DNA of 64,000 bases from Legionella qingyii. Lineage in GTDB: Bacteria; Pseudomonadota; Gammaproteobacteria; Legionellales; Legionellaceae. The stretch is taken from NCBI RefSeq assembly GCF_003184185.1, contig NZ_QHJG01000006.1, positions 106,978 to 170,977 on the forward strand, written 5' to 3'. This document shows, piece after piece, positions 17,480 through 27,450 of the stretch. The stretch's first letter is position 1; the number at the start of each line of letters is the position of its first letter. Under the pieces are notes generated by a model. That model was given only the letters and a program-made list of their open reading frames with translations, ran no database searches and was not told where the DNA came from. The translations under genes and the position numbers were made by a program.

Positions 17480-18223
17480 TTGAAAATAAAATCGATTGTA
17501 ATTTTATTGACGGGAATTCTGGCAAAAAGTTCTTTGGCTGGAACTATGGGAGCTATTGAGCCCTCTTCATTCCCTTGGGTTGGGGCTCTCAGTATCGGCC
17601 CTGTTTGGGAAGATGGTGGTAAAAGTCAAAGCATTTTCCTAACTCCCGATATTGAAAAGACCTATGCTGCGGATAAATCAACGGATGCACTTGCAAATTT
17701 TGAGGTATTTTTAGGTTTGCACCGTTTATTTAATCCTACGATTCAGGGGCAATTAGGGGTGGCGGTTGCTGCAACTACCAATGCTAGTCTTTCCGGAGAT
17801 ATTTGGGATGATGCGGATCCAGAATTCGATAATTTTACCTACAGTTACAAAATTCAGCATACCCATGTTGCCTTAAAAGGGAAGTTATTGGCTGATATGG
17901 GATTCGTAGTGATGCCTTGGGTGAGCGGGAGTATTGGTGTAGGTTTTAATGAGGCGCGTTCTTTTCAAAATACTCCGAAGATTTTTGAAGCCTTACCTAA
18001 TCCTAATTTTGCCTCACATACTCAAACTGCTTTTACCTATACTGTGGGCGCAGGAATACAAAAAGCATTGAATCAAAACTGGCAAGTAGGTGCAGGCTAT
18101 GAGTTTTCTGACTGGGGTAAGAGTCGCCTTGGAAGGGCAGAAGGTCAAACCCAGAACTCAGGTATAACACTTAACCATTTATACACAAATGGCCTAATGT
18201 TTAATTTAACCTATACAGCGTAA
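17480..18223 (+). CDS. outer-membrane beta-barrel protein
   Basis: 247 aa with a signal peptide (cleavage probably after KSSLAG or SSLA) and then alternating polar and hydrophobic strands ending in an aromatic-containing terminal strand (LMFNLTYTA). Glycine-rich stretches such as VSGSIGVGF and YTVGAGIQKA, and the motif VGAGYEFSDWGKSRLG, match small porin-like/OmpA-type barrels that are abundant in Legionella. Ten bases separate it from the next gene, so it is co-transcribed with the secreted protein and quinoprotein. Ligand unknown. Confidence 0.75.
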   Translation: MKIKSIVILLTGILAKSSLAGTMGAIEPSSFPWVGALSIGPVWEDGGKSQSIFLTPDIEKTYAADKSTDALANFEVFLGLHRLFNPTIQGQLGVAVAATTNASLSGDIWDDADPEFDNFTYSYKIQHTHVALKGKLLADMGFVVMPWVSGSIGVGFNEARSFQNTPKIFEALPNPNFASHTQTAFTYTVGAGIQKALNQNWQVGAGYEFSDWGKSRLGRAEGQTQNSGITLNHLYTNGLMFNLTYTA

Positions 18224-18233
18224 GGATTACTGT

Positions 18234-18656
18234 ATGATAAAGAATTTACCCGGTTTTTGTTTTTTTCTAGGATTAAGCTGCATGTCCTCTGTACAGGCGG
18301 GGCAGCCTCTGTGGACGATGACTTTAGAGGCTGGCAATAACAAACAGGCTCTTCCTGAAAATGTTACAGCGACGATTACTTATACGGTACAAAACCAATC
18401 AAGAAAATCGAAAATTTTAGCGCTACAACCCACACCAGGTCTTGTCCAGACTAACTCGTGTCGTCTGGCACCTAAAGGGGCTAAGGGAGATAGCTGTTCG
18501 GCCACATTTAAAATTATTGGACGCATGCTCCCGATTGCTGGTTTACATCATGGTCCAGTGCTATGCCAGGCAAATCCAGATGGAGGTGCTAATCCAAATC
18601 AGTGTTATCAACCTGATAAGAACAATATTTTGTCGATTACCAAAACGAAAGAATAG
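18234..18656 (+). CDS. secreted protein, probably the N-terminal part of the following quinoprotein
   Basis: 140 aa with a signal peptide (cleavage after SSVQA). The mature part is a small beta-rich domain (TATITYTVQNQSR...) with four cysteines that could pair in the periplasm. No enzyme motif is seen. It stops at 18654-18656, and the -1 frame continues from the same place with A-D-W-N-N-W-G-Q-N, the typical opening of PQQ-type propellers, into the next gene. The two may be one secreted protein broken by an indel. As a separate gene its function is unknown. Confidence 0.6.
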   Translation: MIKNLPGFCFFLGLSCMSSVQAGQPLWTMTLEAGNNKQALPENVTATITYTVQNQSRKSKILALQPTPGLVQTNSCRLAPKGAKGDSCSATFKIIGRMLPIAGLHHGPVLCQANPDGGANPNQCYQPDKNNILSITKTKE

Positions 18657-20605
18657 CGGATTGGAATAACTGGGGACAAAATATTCAAAATAGTCAGCAC
18701 AATATCAACTCAGGTATTACTGTAGATAATGTGAAAAAAATCGTGGAATTATGCAAGATTGATTATACACAGGGTCTTGTACCTACTCCATCAAATACAT
18801 CAAACTTTTCGAACAGTGCCAAACCAGTCATTGTAAATGACACTATATATTGGACTGGTTTTGCTGGAGTAATAGGAGCTCATCAAATTCAGCGAGATGA
18901 GTATGGTAACTTTATAGGATGTAATCAACTTTGGGTACAAAACGTAAGTACTTTAGTCGGTCTCGTTCTTCCTTTTGGGTATCTACCTTCAGTTCGTTCT
19001 TCACCAGCTTATTATGAGCGTGGTAATGGTCAGGGTACACTGCTATATACTGCTATTGATAGCATTTTTTCATTACCACCCAGTTTATGGTTTATAACCC
19101 CTCCCTTTGCAATCGCTCTTGATGCAAAAACTGGCGAAAAATTGTGGCAAATAGACTTGGTTGACCCAAGCGAGGTGGCTGTGGGAATGGATGCGGTTAC
19201 ACCAAGTACAACAGCAAGTCCTCGCATCTATAAAAATACAGCTTATCTTGGTTTTTCAAGTTTAAATAATGCTTTTGGTAACCTTCCGATGACTTTTAGA
19301 GGCCATATGATCGCCCTGGATTTAGGGGGGCAAGGTTTATCTCCAGATATGCCTTCAATCAAGTGGACTCAATACACTATTCCACCACGTCCGGCTAACT
19401 ATCAACCTGGTACTTGGTTTGCGGGAGGTGGTGTTTGGGCTAGTGCCCCTTCTATTATTCCAGAGCTTGGTCTGGTTATTTATGGTTCGGGACAACTTTA
19501 TAATTATCCAGATTTTGCTAGTGCATGTATGCAAAGACCGCAGTCGATTACCACGGCTACATTTAGTACTACGCAAAAGGGGCAAACAGGAAAAGGGGCT
19601 GCTGAATGTTTGAAAGAAGCAGAAGCTCGATTAAAGCAATTAGGAATTACACAACCACTTGCAACGAACTCTATAATTGCTTTGAACATGAAGGATGGTA
19701 GTTATGCTTGGCATGTGCCAACACAGGGGCTTGATAATTGGCAAGGTGCTTGTGGACTTAATATCGATCAACCTTGCAATGTTCCAGTTCCTGGTCCTGA
19801 CTGGGATATTAGCGGTAGCTCTCCAATTGTGGCTGATCTCAAATCATTAGGTAAAGTGGTTATTTCCCATAATAAGGGAGGGGCGCTTTTTTGGATTAAG
19901 GCAGAGACTGGAAAGGTTATTAGAAAAGCTGATGTATGTGTAGGAAGCGCTATAGGGGGAACTCACTGGGGATTAAGTTACGATCCAAAAAATGAAACGA
20001 TCTACGTCGCTTGTTCAGCAGGTGGAATTGTGCCTAACTTTGGAGGGATTGTAAATTATTTATCCATATTGGCGAATGGTCGGAAAACGTGTATGTCCGG
20101 TTATCTTAATGCGATTGACGCGAATACCGGGCAACTAAAATGGCAGACTCTACCTGCACGATCAGAGATCGTTGATGTCAATTCCTCTGGATGTCCCGAT
20201 CAGCTTTATCCGGTCGATGAACGTTTTAAATATGGCTTAAATTTTGACATCGTAATAAAAAATAATCAGTTTAATGTACCAGTCAACGTAATGCCTAACA
20301 GCAGCAAAATTCCTTTAGCACATCAACAAAAAGCAAGAAGTAATGGTATACCTGCTAATGCGAATGACATTGTTTATTGGCCTGTCTATTATGGAACAGT
20401 GTATGCGCTAGATGCCAAAACAGGTGCCTATTTAAAGGAAATGAACTGTGATGAGGGTGCTTTGTATGTAGGACCATCTGTTGCCAAAGGTCTAGTTATG
20501 CTTGGTTGCGGTTATGGTAATTTTAATTCTGCTGATGTTGGTAAATCCATCATGGTTTATGGTTTGCCTAACATTATAACGAATCAGACCAAAAGTGCTG
20601 GATAG
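18657..20605 (+). CDS. PQQ-type beta-propeller dehydrogenase-like protein, start missing
   Basis: An eight-blade quinoprotein-like propeller. Blade motifs include ALDAKTGEKLWQID, AIDANTGQLKWQT and ALDAKTGAYLKEM, plus DWDISGSSPIV and GGTHWGLSYD. Paired cysteines in GACGLNIDQPCNVP suggest a periplasmic protein, similar to polyvinyl-alcohol dehydrogenase-like enzymes. The frame has no good start: GTG 18731 has no ribosome site at proper distance and would delete the first W motif (DWNNWGQN, coded from 18659). No signal peptide is present unless it is joined to the preceding gene by a frameshift near 18640-18656. No heme CxxCH was seen. Substrate unknown. Confidence 0.75.
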
Positions 20606-20907
20606 ATCATAATTAATCTTCGATCAAGATTTGAATGCGTTATCACTATTCAAATCTTGATCCATCCTGAACAATTAAATAATTGTCATCAACAGAAGCA
20701 TTTTTAGTACGGATTTAATGAAATAAATGCCTCGTGACTGTTTCTTTAATAAAAAAATAGATGAAGCCAAGATAAAAAAATAATCCCAGTATATCCTACA
20801 ACAAGAACAAGCCATCTCGCTCTGCTAATCCCAGACTAAAAATAATAAGTAGTGTCGCAACGATAAATTACTTAACGGGATAGGCAAACCCGCATTAAGA
20901 GGATAGA
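20606..20907. other. intergenic region with hairpin and possible membrane-protein remnant
   Basis: A strong hairpin follows the quinoprotein stop. Between about 20755 and 20905 the minus strand can be read as short hydrophobic pieces in successive frames (for example ATLLIIFSLG, then SRARWLVLVVGYTGIIFLSWLHLFFY), without a start. This may be a decayed small membrane-protein gene beyond the acyltransferase, or chance. Confidence 0.3.
20622..20662 (+). terminator. strong hairpin after the quinoprotein gene
   Basis: A perfect 14-bp inverted repeat (20622-20635 with 20649-20662) and a 13-base loop, 17 bases after the stop. No T-run follows on the plus strand. Confidence 0.5.
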
Positions 20908-22875
20908 TTAGCCCAAAGGATTAGGAAATTTTTGTAGATAGAGCATTCCTAATTGGTATGAAGCATAATCTGTAATATGGCCTACATCACGATATATTGG
21001 AACGCCATTGATGTCTGCTTTGCAAATATTGTTTTCGCATTGTACTTCTTTAGGATCAATTATAATTAATTGCGGGTATTTATTTTTCATTTTATCAAAT
21101 AACTGATGAAACCATGGAGCCTCATAAAAGGTAAAATCACATTCATGTGGCGCGTAGGATCTCCTTAATTTTATATGTTTAAAAACGCAATCATGAAAAT
21201 TATTTTGCATTAAAGCGGTTGCGTGTATTAATACAGGTTTTGCTCCCGAACTGGTAATGATTGATAGTGCTTTATCCAAAGCTTCTTCCAATCGCTTTTT
21301 GGTCAAGATTAAAGAGCGTTGATCATCCAAATTATTTATGATGTTTTCTGACAAATAATCGGCCCATAATTGCCCAATGATGACATAATCATAATGATTA
21401 CTTTGAATCATTTGATAATATTTTTGGGTTAGTTCATGGCAGAGTGTATAAACTTGATTTTTAAAGTGCCACCAGTCATAAAGATAAATATCAGGTAAGG
21501 TTAAGCAGGATGATACGGTTTGCATTAAAATGGAGACATTTGCTGCTTGCCCTAATACATCCGCAAAACCCCAATAATGATTTGAAAATGAATCTCCGAT
21601 CATTAATGCGCGTTTACTATCTGATTTCTTTGCACCGGCGAGACATTGCATATTGATTTCATGCAGATGATCGGTAACACACAAATCCCTTAGAGGGTTG
21701 TTGTATTGGTCTAATTGTTGATATACGGTTAATAGCTCGCCATCAAATCGTTGAGGATACCCATGATTTTTTTTTATCATATAGTCAGTCAGGTGAAAAA
21801 CAAGCATGGGAGCTAATAACAGAAGTGCCAAGGTATAACGAAATGGCATTTTCTTCCAGCGTTTTGATGGTTTTTCAATAAAACGCCAAGAGAGATAGGC
21901 TAAAACAAAAGTAAGCCCAAAAGCAGCAAATAAAATGATGGGGGTTTCTTCAATGTTTTGATATCGTAACACTGAGAAAATAACCCAATGCCAAATATAA
22001 AGCGAGTAAGACAACAGACCTATGAACACTAATGGTTTGCTGGAAAGTAATTGGCTTAAGATGTTTTTAGGGGAGCAGGTTCCTATGGCAATAAGGAATC
22101 CTGTTACACTGCAAACTGCTAATGCATCCACATCAGGGTAACCTGTTAACACGGGATTAAGTCTAGCGATATAGAGCAAGAATATTAATGCCATACCCCC
22201 CATAATACTTAAAAGATATTCATTGACTGAACGCTTCTTCATTGGGATGAATGCAACACAAGATCCCATTAAAAACTCAAAGATTCTGCTGGAGAGTAAG
22301 TAATACGTATGTGCAGGTAGCGTTCTGGCATTGTATAGGGAACCGAGTATAGCAATAAAGGTCAATCCAATTAGAATGGGAATCAAATACCTCTTAGGCG
22401 AGAAACGATGTAAAAAATAGATAAAGACTGGTAAAAGTAAATAGCATTGCCATTCTATTGAAAGAGACCATGTATGAAGTAAAGGAAGTTGATGTGTATC
22501 CGGGGAAAAATAACCGGTTGTCGTCCTGTTAAAGAATAAATTGGACAAAAACAAAGAAGTTTTGCGAGCGCTCTTGCTGTATTGCATTAAATCATCAGGT
22601 AAAAAAAACAATAAAGTTAAAGCGGTTGTCAAAAGGAGCAAACAAATAAATACAGGTTGTAAGCGCCAGAGCCTTCGATTGTAAAAATCTAAAAAAGAGA
22701 AGGAATGATTTTGGAGTGATTTATGGATGCTCCGAGTAATGAGATAGCCAGAGATAACAAAAAATACATCGACACCTATAAATCCTGAAGGAAAAAAAGA
22801 GAGTCTTGCGTGATAAATTAAGACCAGTATAATTGCAATGGCTCTAAGCCCATCAATATCGGGACGGTATTTCAT
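20908..22875 (-). CDS. OafA/YrhL-type acyltransferase with SGNH domain
   Basis: 655 aa integral membrane protein. The first ~370 residues are an acyltransferase-3 domain with about ten hydrophobic segments, the opening YRPDIDGLRAIAI, the catalytic-type His in LLHTWSLSIEWQ, and DVFFVISGYL. The C-terminal ~280 residues are a periplasmic SGNH-type domain with LMIGDSFSNHYWG as block I and a late D..H-like HITDYASY. Such proteins O-acetylate surface sugars such as LPS O-antigen, an important variable trait in Legionella. The glycan target is not known. It forms a minus-strand pair with the 264-aa membrane protein gene 45 bases upstream. Confidence 0.88.
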   Translation of the reverse strand: MKYRPDIDGLRAIAIILVLIYHARLSFFPSGFIGVDVFFVISGYLITRSIHKSLQNHSFSFLDFYNRRLWRLQPVFICLLLLTTALTLLFFLPDDLMQYSKSARKTSLFLSNLFFNRTTTGYFSPDTHQLPLLHTWSLSIEWQCYLLLPVFIYFLHRFSPKRYLIPILIGLTFIAILGSLYNARTLPAHTYYLLSSRIFEFLMGSCVAFIPMKKRSVNEYLLSIMGGMALIFLLYIARLNPVLTGYPDVDALAVCSVTGFLIAIGTCSPKNILSQLLSSKPLVFIGLLSYSLYIWHWVIFSVLRYQNIEETPIILFAAFGLTFVLAYLSWRFIEKPSKRWKKMPFRYTLALLLLAPMLVFHLTDYMIKKNHGYPQRFDGELLTVYQQLDQYNNPLRDLCVTDHLHEINMQCLAGAKKSDSKRALMIGDSFSNHYWGFADVLGQAANVSILMQTVSSCLTLPDIYLYDWWHFKNQVYTLCHELTQKYYQMIQSNHYDYVIIGQLWADYLSENIINNLDDQRSLILTKKRLEEALDKALSIITSSGAKPVLIHATALMQNNFHDCVFKHIKLRRSYAPHECDFTFYEAPWFHQLFDKMKNKYPQLIIIDPKEVQCENNICKADINGVPIYRDVGHITDYASYQLGMLYLQKFPNPLG

Positions 22876-22920
22876 GCACGTTCAAAGATAAAATATTAAT
22901 GCTATCACCTTGGTTACACT

Positions 22921-23715
22921 TTATCTATAACCCATTGTTGGTGGGGGATTAGACTCACTGTGAATAAATTCATTTAGTTGATTCGCTATTTTTTCCTTAT
23001 TGATGTATGCAGCGTCATAAGTTGCGATCAGTGGGTAGGGGGGCTTGTCTTTAAACCGTAAAGCCAGACGATAAACAATTGAGCCTTTAGAACTTTGCAT
23101 TTCTTCAAGAATCACTTTATCAACGTCAGTTAAGGGAAATTTAATTTCTTCAATTTGACCCCAGAGCCCCTTGTGTCTAATTGTGACTGTTTGTAGTGTT
23201 TTATCAAATATAATGATCGCATCCTTAATTGACAGCAACAACAAACCGACTATAAAGAAAATAGCATCAAGGAAAATAAAAAGCCTATTGGCTGGATAGG
23301 GGATGTTAAAACTTTTCTCTAAGCTTGTTTTTATGTAGGTATTGATTGCATTGGCAGCAATTTTCTTACCGTGTTGGCCACTGGAGCTGCCCGCAGAAAG
23401 GTTAATAGAACCATGATCGGTATATAAATACAATGAAAAAAGAGTTCCACCTTTACTAACATGGCTAGATTCTACACGGGCCTCTCGTAATTGACCTAAA
23501 ATCATCGTGCTGTGGTAAAAATTATAAATAGAGCTCTTTAGGATGCACTCATTTGCCTGATTGTATTGTTTTTGCTTACATACAATTTGATATTGCATCA
23601 TAAGGAGTAAAAATCCAAAAATACATCCTAAGACTAATAAGAATCCAAAAAAACGGATTAAACGCTGCTTAATTTCTAATTGCTGTTTCTCAGTACTGAT
23701 CCTGATGAGTTTCAT
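22921..23715 (-). CDS. hypothetical membrane protein with two hydrophobic segments
   Basis: Not recognised; 264 aa. One membrane segment near residues 22-45 (FFGFLLVLGCIFGFLLLMM) and a second near 145-162 (LFIFLDAIFFIVGLLLLSI). The loop between them (~100 aa) has two cysteines and would lie outside the cytoplasm; the C-terminal ~95 residues look like a small PH-like beta domain (ITIRHKGLWGQIEEIKFPLTDVDKV...). Bacterial PH-like membrane proteins of this layout are common and poorly known. It lies just upstream of the acyltransferase in the same direction. Confidence 0.6.
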   Translation of the reverse strand: MKLIRISTEKQQLEIKQRLIRFFGFLLVLGCIFGFLLLMMQYQIVCKQKQYNQANECILKSSIYNFYHSTMILGQLREARVESSHVSKGGTLFSLYLYTDHGSINLSAGSSSGQHGKKIAANAINTYIKTSLEKSFNIPYPANRLFIFLDAIFFIVGLLLLSIKDAIIIFDKTLQTVTIRHKGLWGQIEEIKFPLTDVDKVILEEMQSSKGSIVYRLALRFKDKPPYPLIATYDAAYINKEKIANQLNEFIHSESNPPPTMGYR

Positions 23716-23919
23716 AATCGGTTCAGCCAGCGCGATTGATTTAATAATTATTCTAGCAGTAAATAAACGCTTTTATGTTGGTGATTCAATAATTGAATAT
23801 CTTAGAAGTGTTTATAATGACTCTGTGTAACGAGTTTTTAAGTCTATAGTGCTCAATTTTGTTTTGGCAATACTATTATAGTATATAGTACCAGTTCTTT
23901 TGATGAAGGATACTTAAGG

Positions 23920-24531
23920 ATGCTTCATTTAATGAATAATGAATCAATTTCTCCTGAGGAAATGATGCACACGTTACGAGTATTTTTTGCAATTCTCCTT
24001 CCGAAGGAAACTCAGGTTCGTCTATCCAAGAGTTTAAAGACGTTACAACACATCATGCCTTCGGAATATATTCGTTGGGTCCATATAGAAAAAATGCATA
24101 TCACACTACAATTTTTCGGAAACTTACCGCAAGATCAGTTGATGACTGTGACTGAAAGTGTAGGCACTGCAATAAAAAATGCACCTGCATTTCAACTTGA
24201 ATTCGGTCCTATGGAATGGTTTCCCACCTTGCGTCATCCTAAGATTCTTTCATTATCTGTTCAACCCCAAGCTACTTTGGCAACGCTGGCCGATACAATC
24301 GGTAGAGCGCTAATTGCTCTAAATATTCCGATTGAAACACGCCCATTTCGCGGACATTTGACTATGGGCAGATTGATTCGGCGAGGAATGCGCTATGAGT
24401 TGTTGGAGGTAATAAAAAAAACAACTATCCCTGCAATCACAGTTAATAAGATCCATCTTATAGAAAGTAGATCAGAAAAGGGGGTGCAAAATTACTATCC
24501 ATTAGCAGAGTTCAAATTAGCCTCACCGTAG
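23920..24531 (+). CDS. thpR: RNA 2',3'-cyclic phosphodiesterase (ThpR/LigT)
   Basis: Opens 2',3'-cyclic phosphate ends of RNA; old name 2'-5' RNA ligase. 203 aa with both 2H-superfamily signatures: HITL in KMHITLQFFGNL and HLTM in FRGHLTMGRLI. ATG 23920 has GAAGGA nine bases before it; the family usually starts closer to LRVFFAILLP, so the first ~20 residues are an extension or the start is internal. Convergent with the aminopeptidase gene, 64 bases apart. Confidence 0.88.
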   Translation: MLHLMNNESISPEEMMHTLRVFFAILLPKETQVRLSKSLKTLQHIMPSEYIRWVHIEKMHITLQFFGNLPQDQLMTVTESVGTAIKNAPAFQLEFGPMEWFPTLRHPKILSLSVQPQATLATLADTIGRALIALNIPIETRPFRGHLTMGRLIRRGMRYELLEVIKKTTIPAITVNKIHLIESRSEKGVQNYYPLAEFKLASP

Positions 24532-24595
24532 CCATGCATAACATGGGCGGAGTTCTTATGCAGTACCCATCCCATCCATGAATACAATGTTACAA

Positions 24596-25960
24596 TTACC
24601 CATAGACACGCAACAAATACTCCATGACCGCACGTAATCCCATCACTTCGCCACCTTCGGGTTTTCCGGGGGTACTTTGCTCGCTCCATGCCATGATGTC
24701 AAAATGCACCCAAGGAGTTGTCTTGGTAATGTACCGCTGGAGAAATAATGCCGCGATAATAGCTCCAGCATAAGGATAGTCACTGCAATTTGTCATATCC
24801 GCAAGAGATGAGCACAGAAATTTTTCATAAGCCACAAATAAAGGCAAACGCCATATGGGATCGGCTGCTTTATAGGATGCATCAATTATTCCTGCGGCTA
24901 AAGATTCATTATTGGTAAAAAATGCTGACATTTCAGTTCCTACAGAAACGCGAGCTGAGGAGGATAGGGTAGCGAAGTCAATCAATAGTTCGGGCTCCTC
25001 TTCACAAGCCTTTACCAAAACATCGGCTAAAATCAAACGTCCTTCGGCATCTGTATTATCGATTTCTACCGTTAAATCATTACGCATAATTAAAACATCG
25101 CCAGGTCTAATAGCATTAGGACCAATAGCATTTTCCACCACGGGAATAAGTAAATGTAAGCGAATAGGTAAGTTTCTTTTCATAATCCAGTGAGCAAGGC
25201 CTATCACATGTGCTGCACCGCCCATGTCTTTTTTCATTATTCGCATCCCGTATGGGGATTTAAGATTCAATCCTCCTGTATCGAAACAAACGCCTTTGCC
25301 TATTAGGGTGATACGAGGATTTTTTTCATCCCCCCAGATTAAGGAAAGCAGACGTGGTTGTGATTGGGCGGCACGGCCAACTGCATGAATGGCAGGAAAA
25401 TTGGCCTCTAACAGTTCATCGCCAATCCATTGTTCGAATTGTGCGCTATGTTCTGCAGCTAATACCTCAACCGTATTTGCCATTTCTTTAGGTCCCATGT
25501 CACTCGCAGGTTGATTGATTAGATCACGTACTAAAAAGTGAGTTTGGGTTAAATCGATTAGATCAGAGAGCATTTGTGGCTCAACAACTAAGACTCGAGG
25601 AGATGCAGAGTTTTTTTTGTATTGTTCAAAACGATATTGTGCTAATGCCCAATATAAGGCTGCTTCCTGAGAGCAAGCCTCTTGTAGTTGGTAATGGTTT
25701 GCTGGTAATAATAAAGCGGCATGAGCCATCGCTGATATCTGATTTTCATTTCCCGTCCCAATATAGACTTTCTCTAATAAGCCATCGGAATTATGAAACA
25801 AGCAATATTCGCCGATTGTTCCATTAAATTGAGTTTGGACAAAATAATTACGCTCTACAGTGGTTAACGTCGCATTTTGATTCTGTAATTGTCTTGGCGA
25901 TAATAAATAAAGCGGAATAGAGTTGACACGATTTATTGTAAAAAAATGTTCAGCGTGCAT
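24596..25960 (-). CDS. leucyl aminopeptidase family M17 peptidase
   Basis: 454 aa cytosolic metallo-aminopeptidase. The M17 signature NTDAEGRLILADVL is intact, as is the metal/catalytic stretch GKGVCFDTGGLNLKSP...MKKDMGGAAHVIG. The chain is shorter than PepA (about 500 aa) and nearer to the PepB-like or short M17 group; the N-terminal domain is reduced. It probably releases N-terminal residues during peptide turnover. Single gene. Confidence 0.9.
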   Translation of the reverse strand: MHAEHFFTINRVNSIPLYLLSPRQLQNQNATLTTVERNYFVQTQFNGTIGEYCLFHNSDGLLEKVYIGTGNENQISAMAHAALLLPANHYQLQEACSQEAALYWALAQYRFEQYKKNSASPRVLVVEPQMLSDLIDLTQTHFLVRDLINQPASDMGPKEMANTVEVLAAEHSAQFEQWIGDELLEANFPAIHAVGRAAQSQPRLLSLIWGDEKNPRITLIGKGVCFDTGGLNLKSPYGMRIMKKDMGGAAHVIGLAHWIMKRNLPIRLHLLIPVVENAIGPNAIRPGDVLIMRNDLTVEIDNTDAEGRLILADVLVKACEEEPELLIDFATLSSSARVSVGTEMSAFFTNNESLAAGIIDASYKAADPIWRLPLFVAYEKFLCSSLADMTNCSDYPYAGAIIAALFLQRYITKTTPWVHFDIMAWSEQSTPGKPEGGEVMGLRAVMEYLLRVYG

Positions 25961-26124
25961 ATCATGTTCTCTGGTAAATAGTGAACTGATCTTAAGGTTG
26001 ATAATTAATTATCAATTCTGATTTGAAATTTGTCAAAAAGAGATGAATCACTCCTATTCAGTTCATGCAAAAAAGTGATATCACTAAAGTCAGACTCGGA
26101 TTAGAATGAGTCATTTTAATCTGG

Positions 26125-26167
26125 AGGCAGCGCAGCGACACCCGGGTTCCACTCTTGGCACCCAGGC
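26125..26167. repeat. REP-like intergenic sequence
   Basis: GC-rich patch with CAGCGCAGCG and the palindrome ACCCGGGT (26140-26147), then a CACCCAGG tail, in otherwise AT-rich DNA. It resembles the patches at 28031 and 40706, so it is probably a member of a dispersed intergenic repeat. Confidence 0.35.
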
Positions 26168-26191
26168 TTTGTACTATTCAAAAGCAAGGTT

Positions 26192-26713
26192 TTATTGTTT
26201 AAATCTTTGGTATAGTCCAACTAACTCCGCTTCACCGATAACATGTCCCGTCATGGCATTCAAAAGCAAATCTCGCGTTGTGCCATCTCCCAAACTTAAT
26301 ACTGTATCTAAAGCATATAATTTAAAATGATAGCTATGAGCAACTCCAAAAGGAGGGCAAGGGCCTCGATATCCTAAGCCACCCCAACTGTTTTTTGCAT
26401 TGGCAGCTCCTGAAGGAACTGGGCTTCCAGCTTCTAATTCTATTACGGTGGGAGGTATATTAAACATAATCCAATGTGTCCAGACGCCTTCAGGAGAATC
26501 AGGATCATCTACAATCAGTGCCAACGATTGAGTTTGGGGGGGGATATCGCTCCAAGCTAAAGGAGGAGATTGATCGGCTCCTGTACACGTATATTGGTTT
26601 GGAATTAGCGAATTCATTTTAAAGAGAGGGCTTGTTATGGTGAGTGAATAGACAACGCCATTGTATTGAAATAGAGACAGCATTAAGAACAAAAGTAGAG
26701 AATATTTTTTCAT
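26192..26713 (-). CDS. YbhB/YbcL family (PEBP-like) secreted protein
   Basis: 173 aa, with an N-terminal signal peptide (MKKYSLLLFLMLSLFQYNGVVYS). The phosphatidylethanolamine-binding protein fold is shown by CTGADQSPPLAWSDIPPQTQSLALIVDDPDSPEGVWTHW and the later GYRGPCPP. The bacterial members are of unknown function; some bind small anions or lipids. Predicted periplasmic. Single gene. Confidence 0.9.
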   Translation of the reverse strand: MKKYSLLLFLMLSLFQYNGVVYSLTITSPLFKMNSLIPNQYTCTGADQSPPLAWSDIPPQTQSLALIVDDPDSPEGVWTHWIMFNIPPTVIELEAGSPVPSGAANAKNSWGGLGYRGPCPPFGVAHSYHFKLYALDTVLSLGDGTTRDLLLNAMTGHVIGEAELVGLYQRFKQ

Positions 26714-26860
26714 TATATTTTTACTCCGACTTATCTTATTTAATAAAACAGATAATAAAGTATGGCACTGAAATCATATAGATAAGAAAGAACAAATGAT
26801 ATTTCAGTATTTTTTTATCTGCAATTGGGATAACTCCCAAGATAAAAATAGGGATATAAA

Positions 26861-27289
26861 ATGGCCAATGAATGTGTTATTGACTTAATCGTGGCAAAAA
26901 AGGAAAAATCGTTTATTGTTTTTGAAGACGAGCATTTTATCGCCTTTCTGGACTCTCGGCCTCTTTTTCCCGGCCATACATTGTTAGCTCCTAAAATGCA
27001 TATTAAAACATTGTATGAAGTACCTGATTCTATGGTCTCTCCTCTTTTTTTACTCACGCAAAGATTGGGGGCCGCTGTTGAAAAAGCGATGGGCGCTGTG
27101 GGAAGCTTCATTGCAATAAATAATACAATTAGTCAAAGTATCCCCCATCTGCATATACACATTGTTCCTAGAAATAAACATGATGGGCTTAAAGGTTTTT
27201 TCTGGCCGCGAACTCATTATAAGGATGAAGTGCAGATGTATGAAGTGCAAGAAAAAATTAGACAGCAGTTAGACAAACAGACAATCTAA
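26861..27289 (+). CDS. HIT family nucleotide hydrolase/transferase
   Basis: 142 aa, with the histidine triad HLHIHIVPR near residues 95-103 and the N-terminal FEDEHFIAFLDSRPLFPGHTLLAPK typical of the Hint/HIT group. These proteins hydrolyse AMP-linked or adenylated substrates. No signal peptide. Single gene. Confidence 0.9.
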   Translation: MANECVIDLIVAKKEKSFIVFEDEHFIAFLDSRPLFPGHTLLAPKMHIKTLYEVPDSMVSPLFLLTQRLGAAVEKAMGAVGSFIAINNTISQSIPHLHIHIVPRNKHDGLKGFFWPRTHYKDEVQMYEVQEKIRQQLDKQTI

Positions 27290-27450
27290 ATAGCCTTTTA
27301 TTTTTTGGGGCTAGACTGCAAAACTTGAATATTGTCTGGAGTCAACATGAGTTGATGATTTTCCATTCTCTTTAAAAGGTCAATAGTATATTATTGATTT
27401 TAATCCCAAAACTGATGCAGTTCTGAGTTTCAATAATATTAGGGATAATC

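Noticed and set aside
18640..18656. Programmed -1 frameshift signal
   Set aside because: The bases lack a standard X-XXY-YYZ slippery heptamer in the right frame and no clear stimulating stem was found; an indel is simpler.
26130..26165. tRNA-like T-arm in the GGGTTCCACTC text
   Set aside because: No acceptor, D or anticodon arm can be formed around it; it fits better as a GC-rich intergenic repeat.
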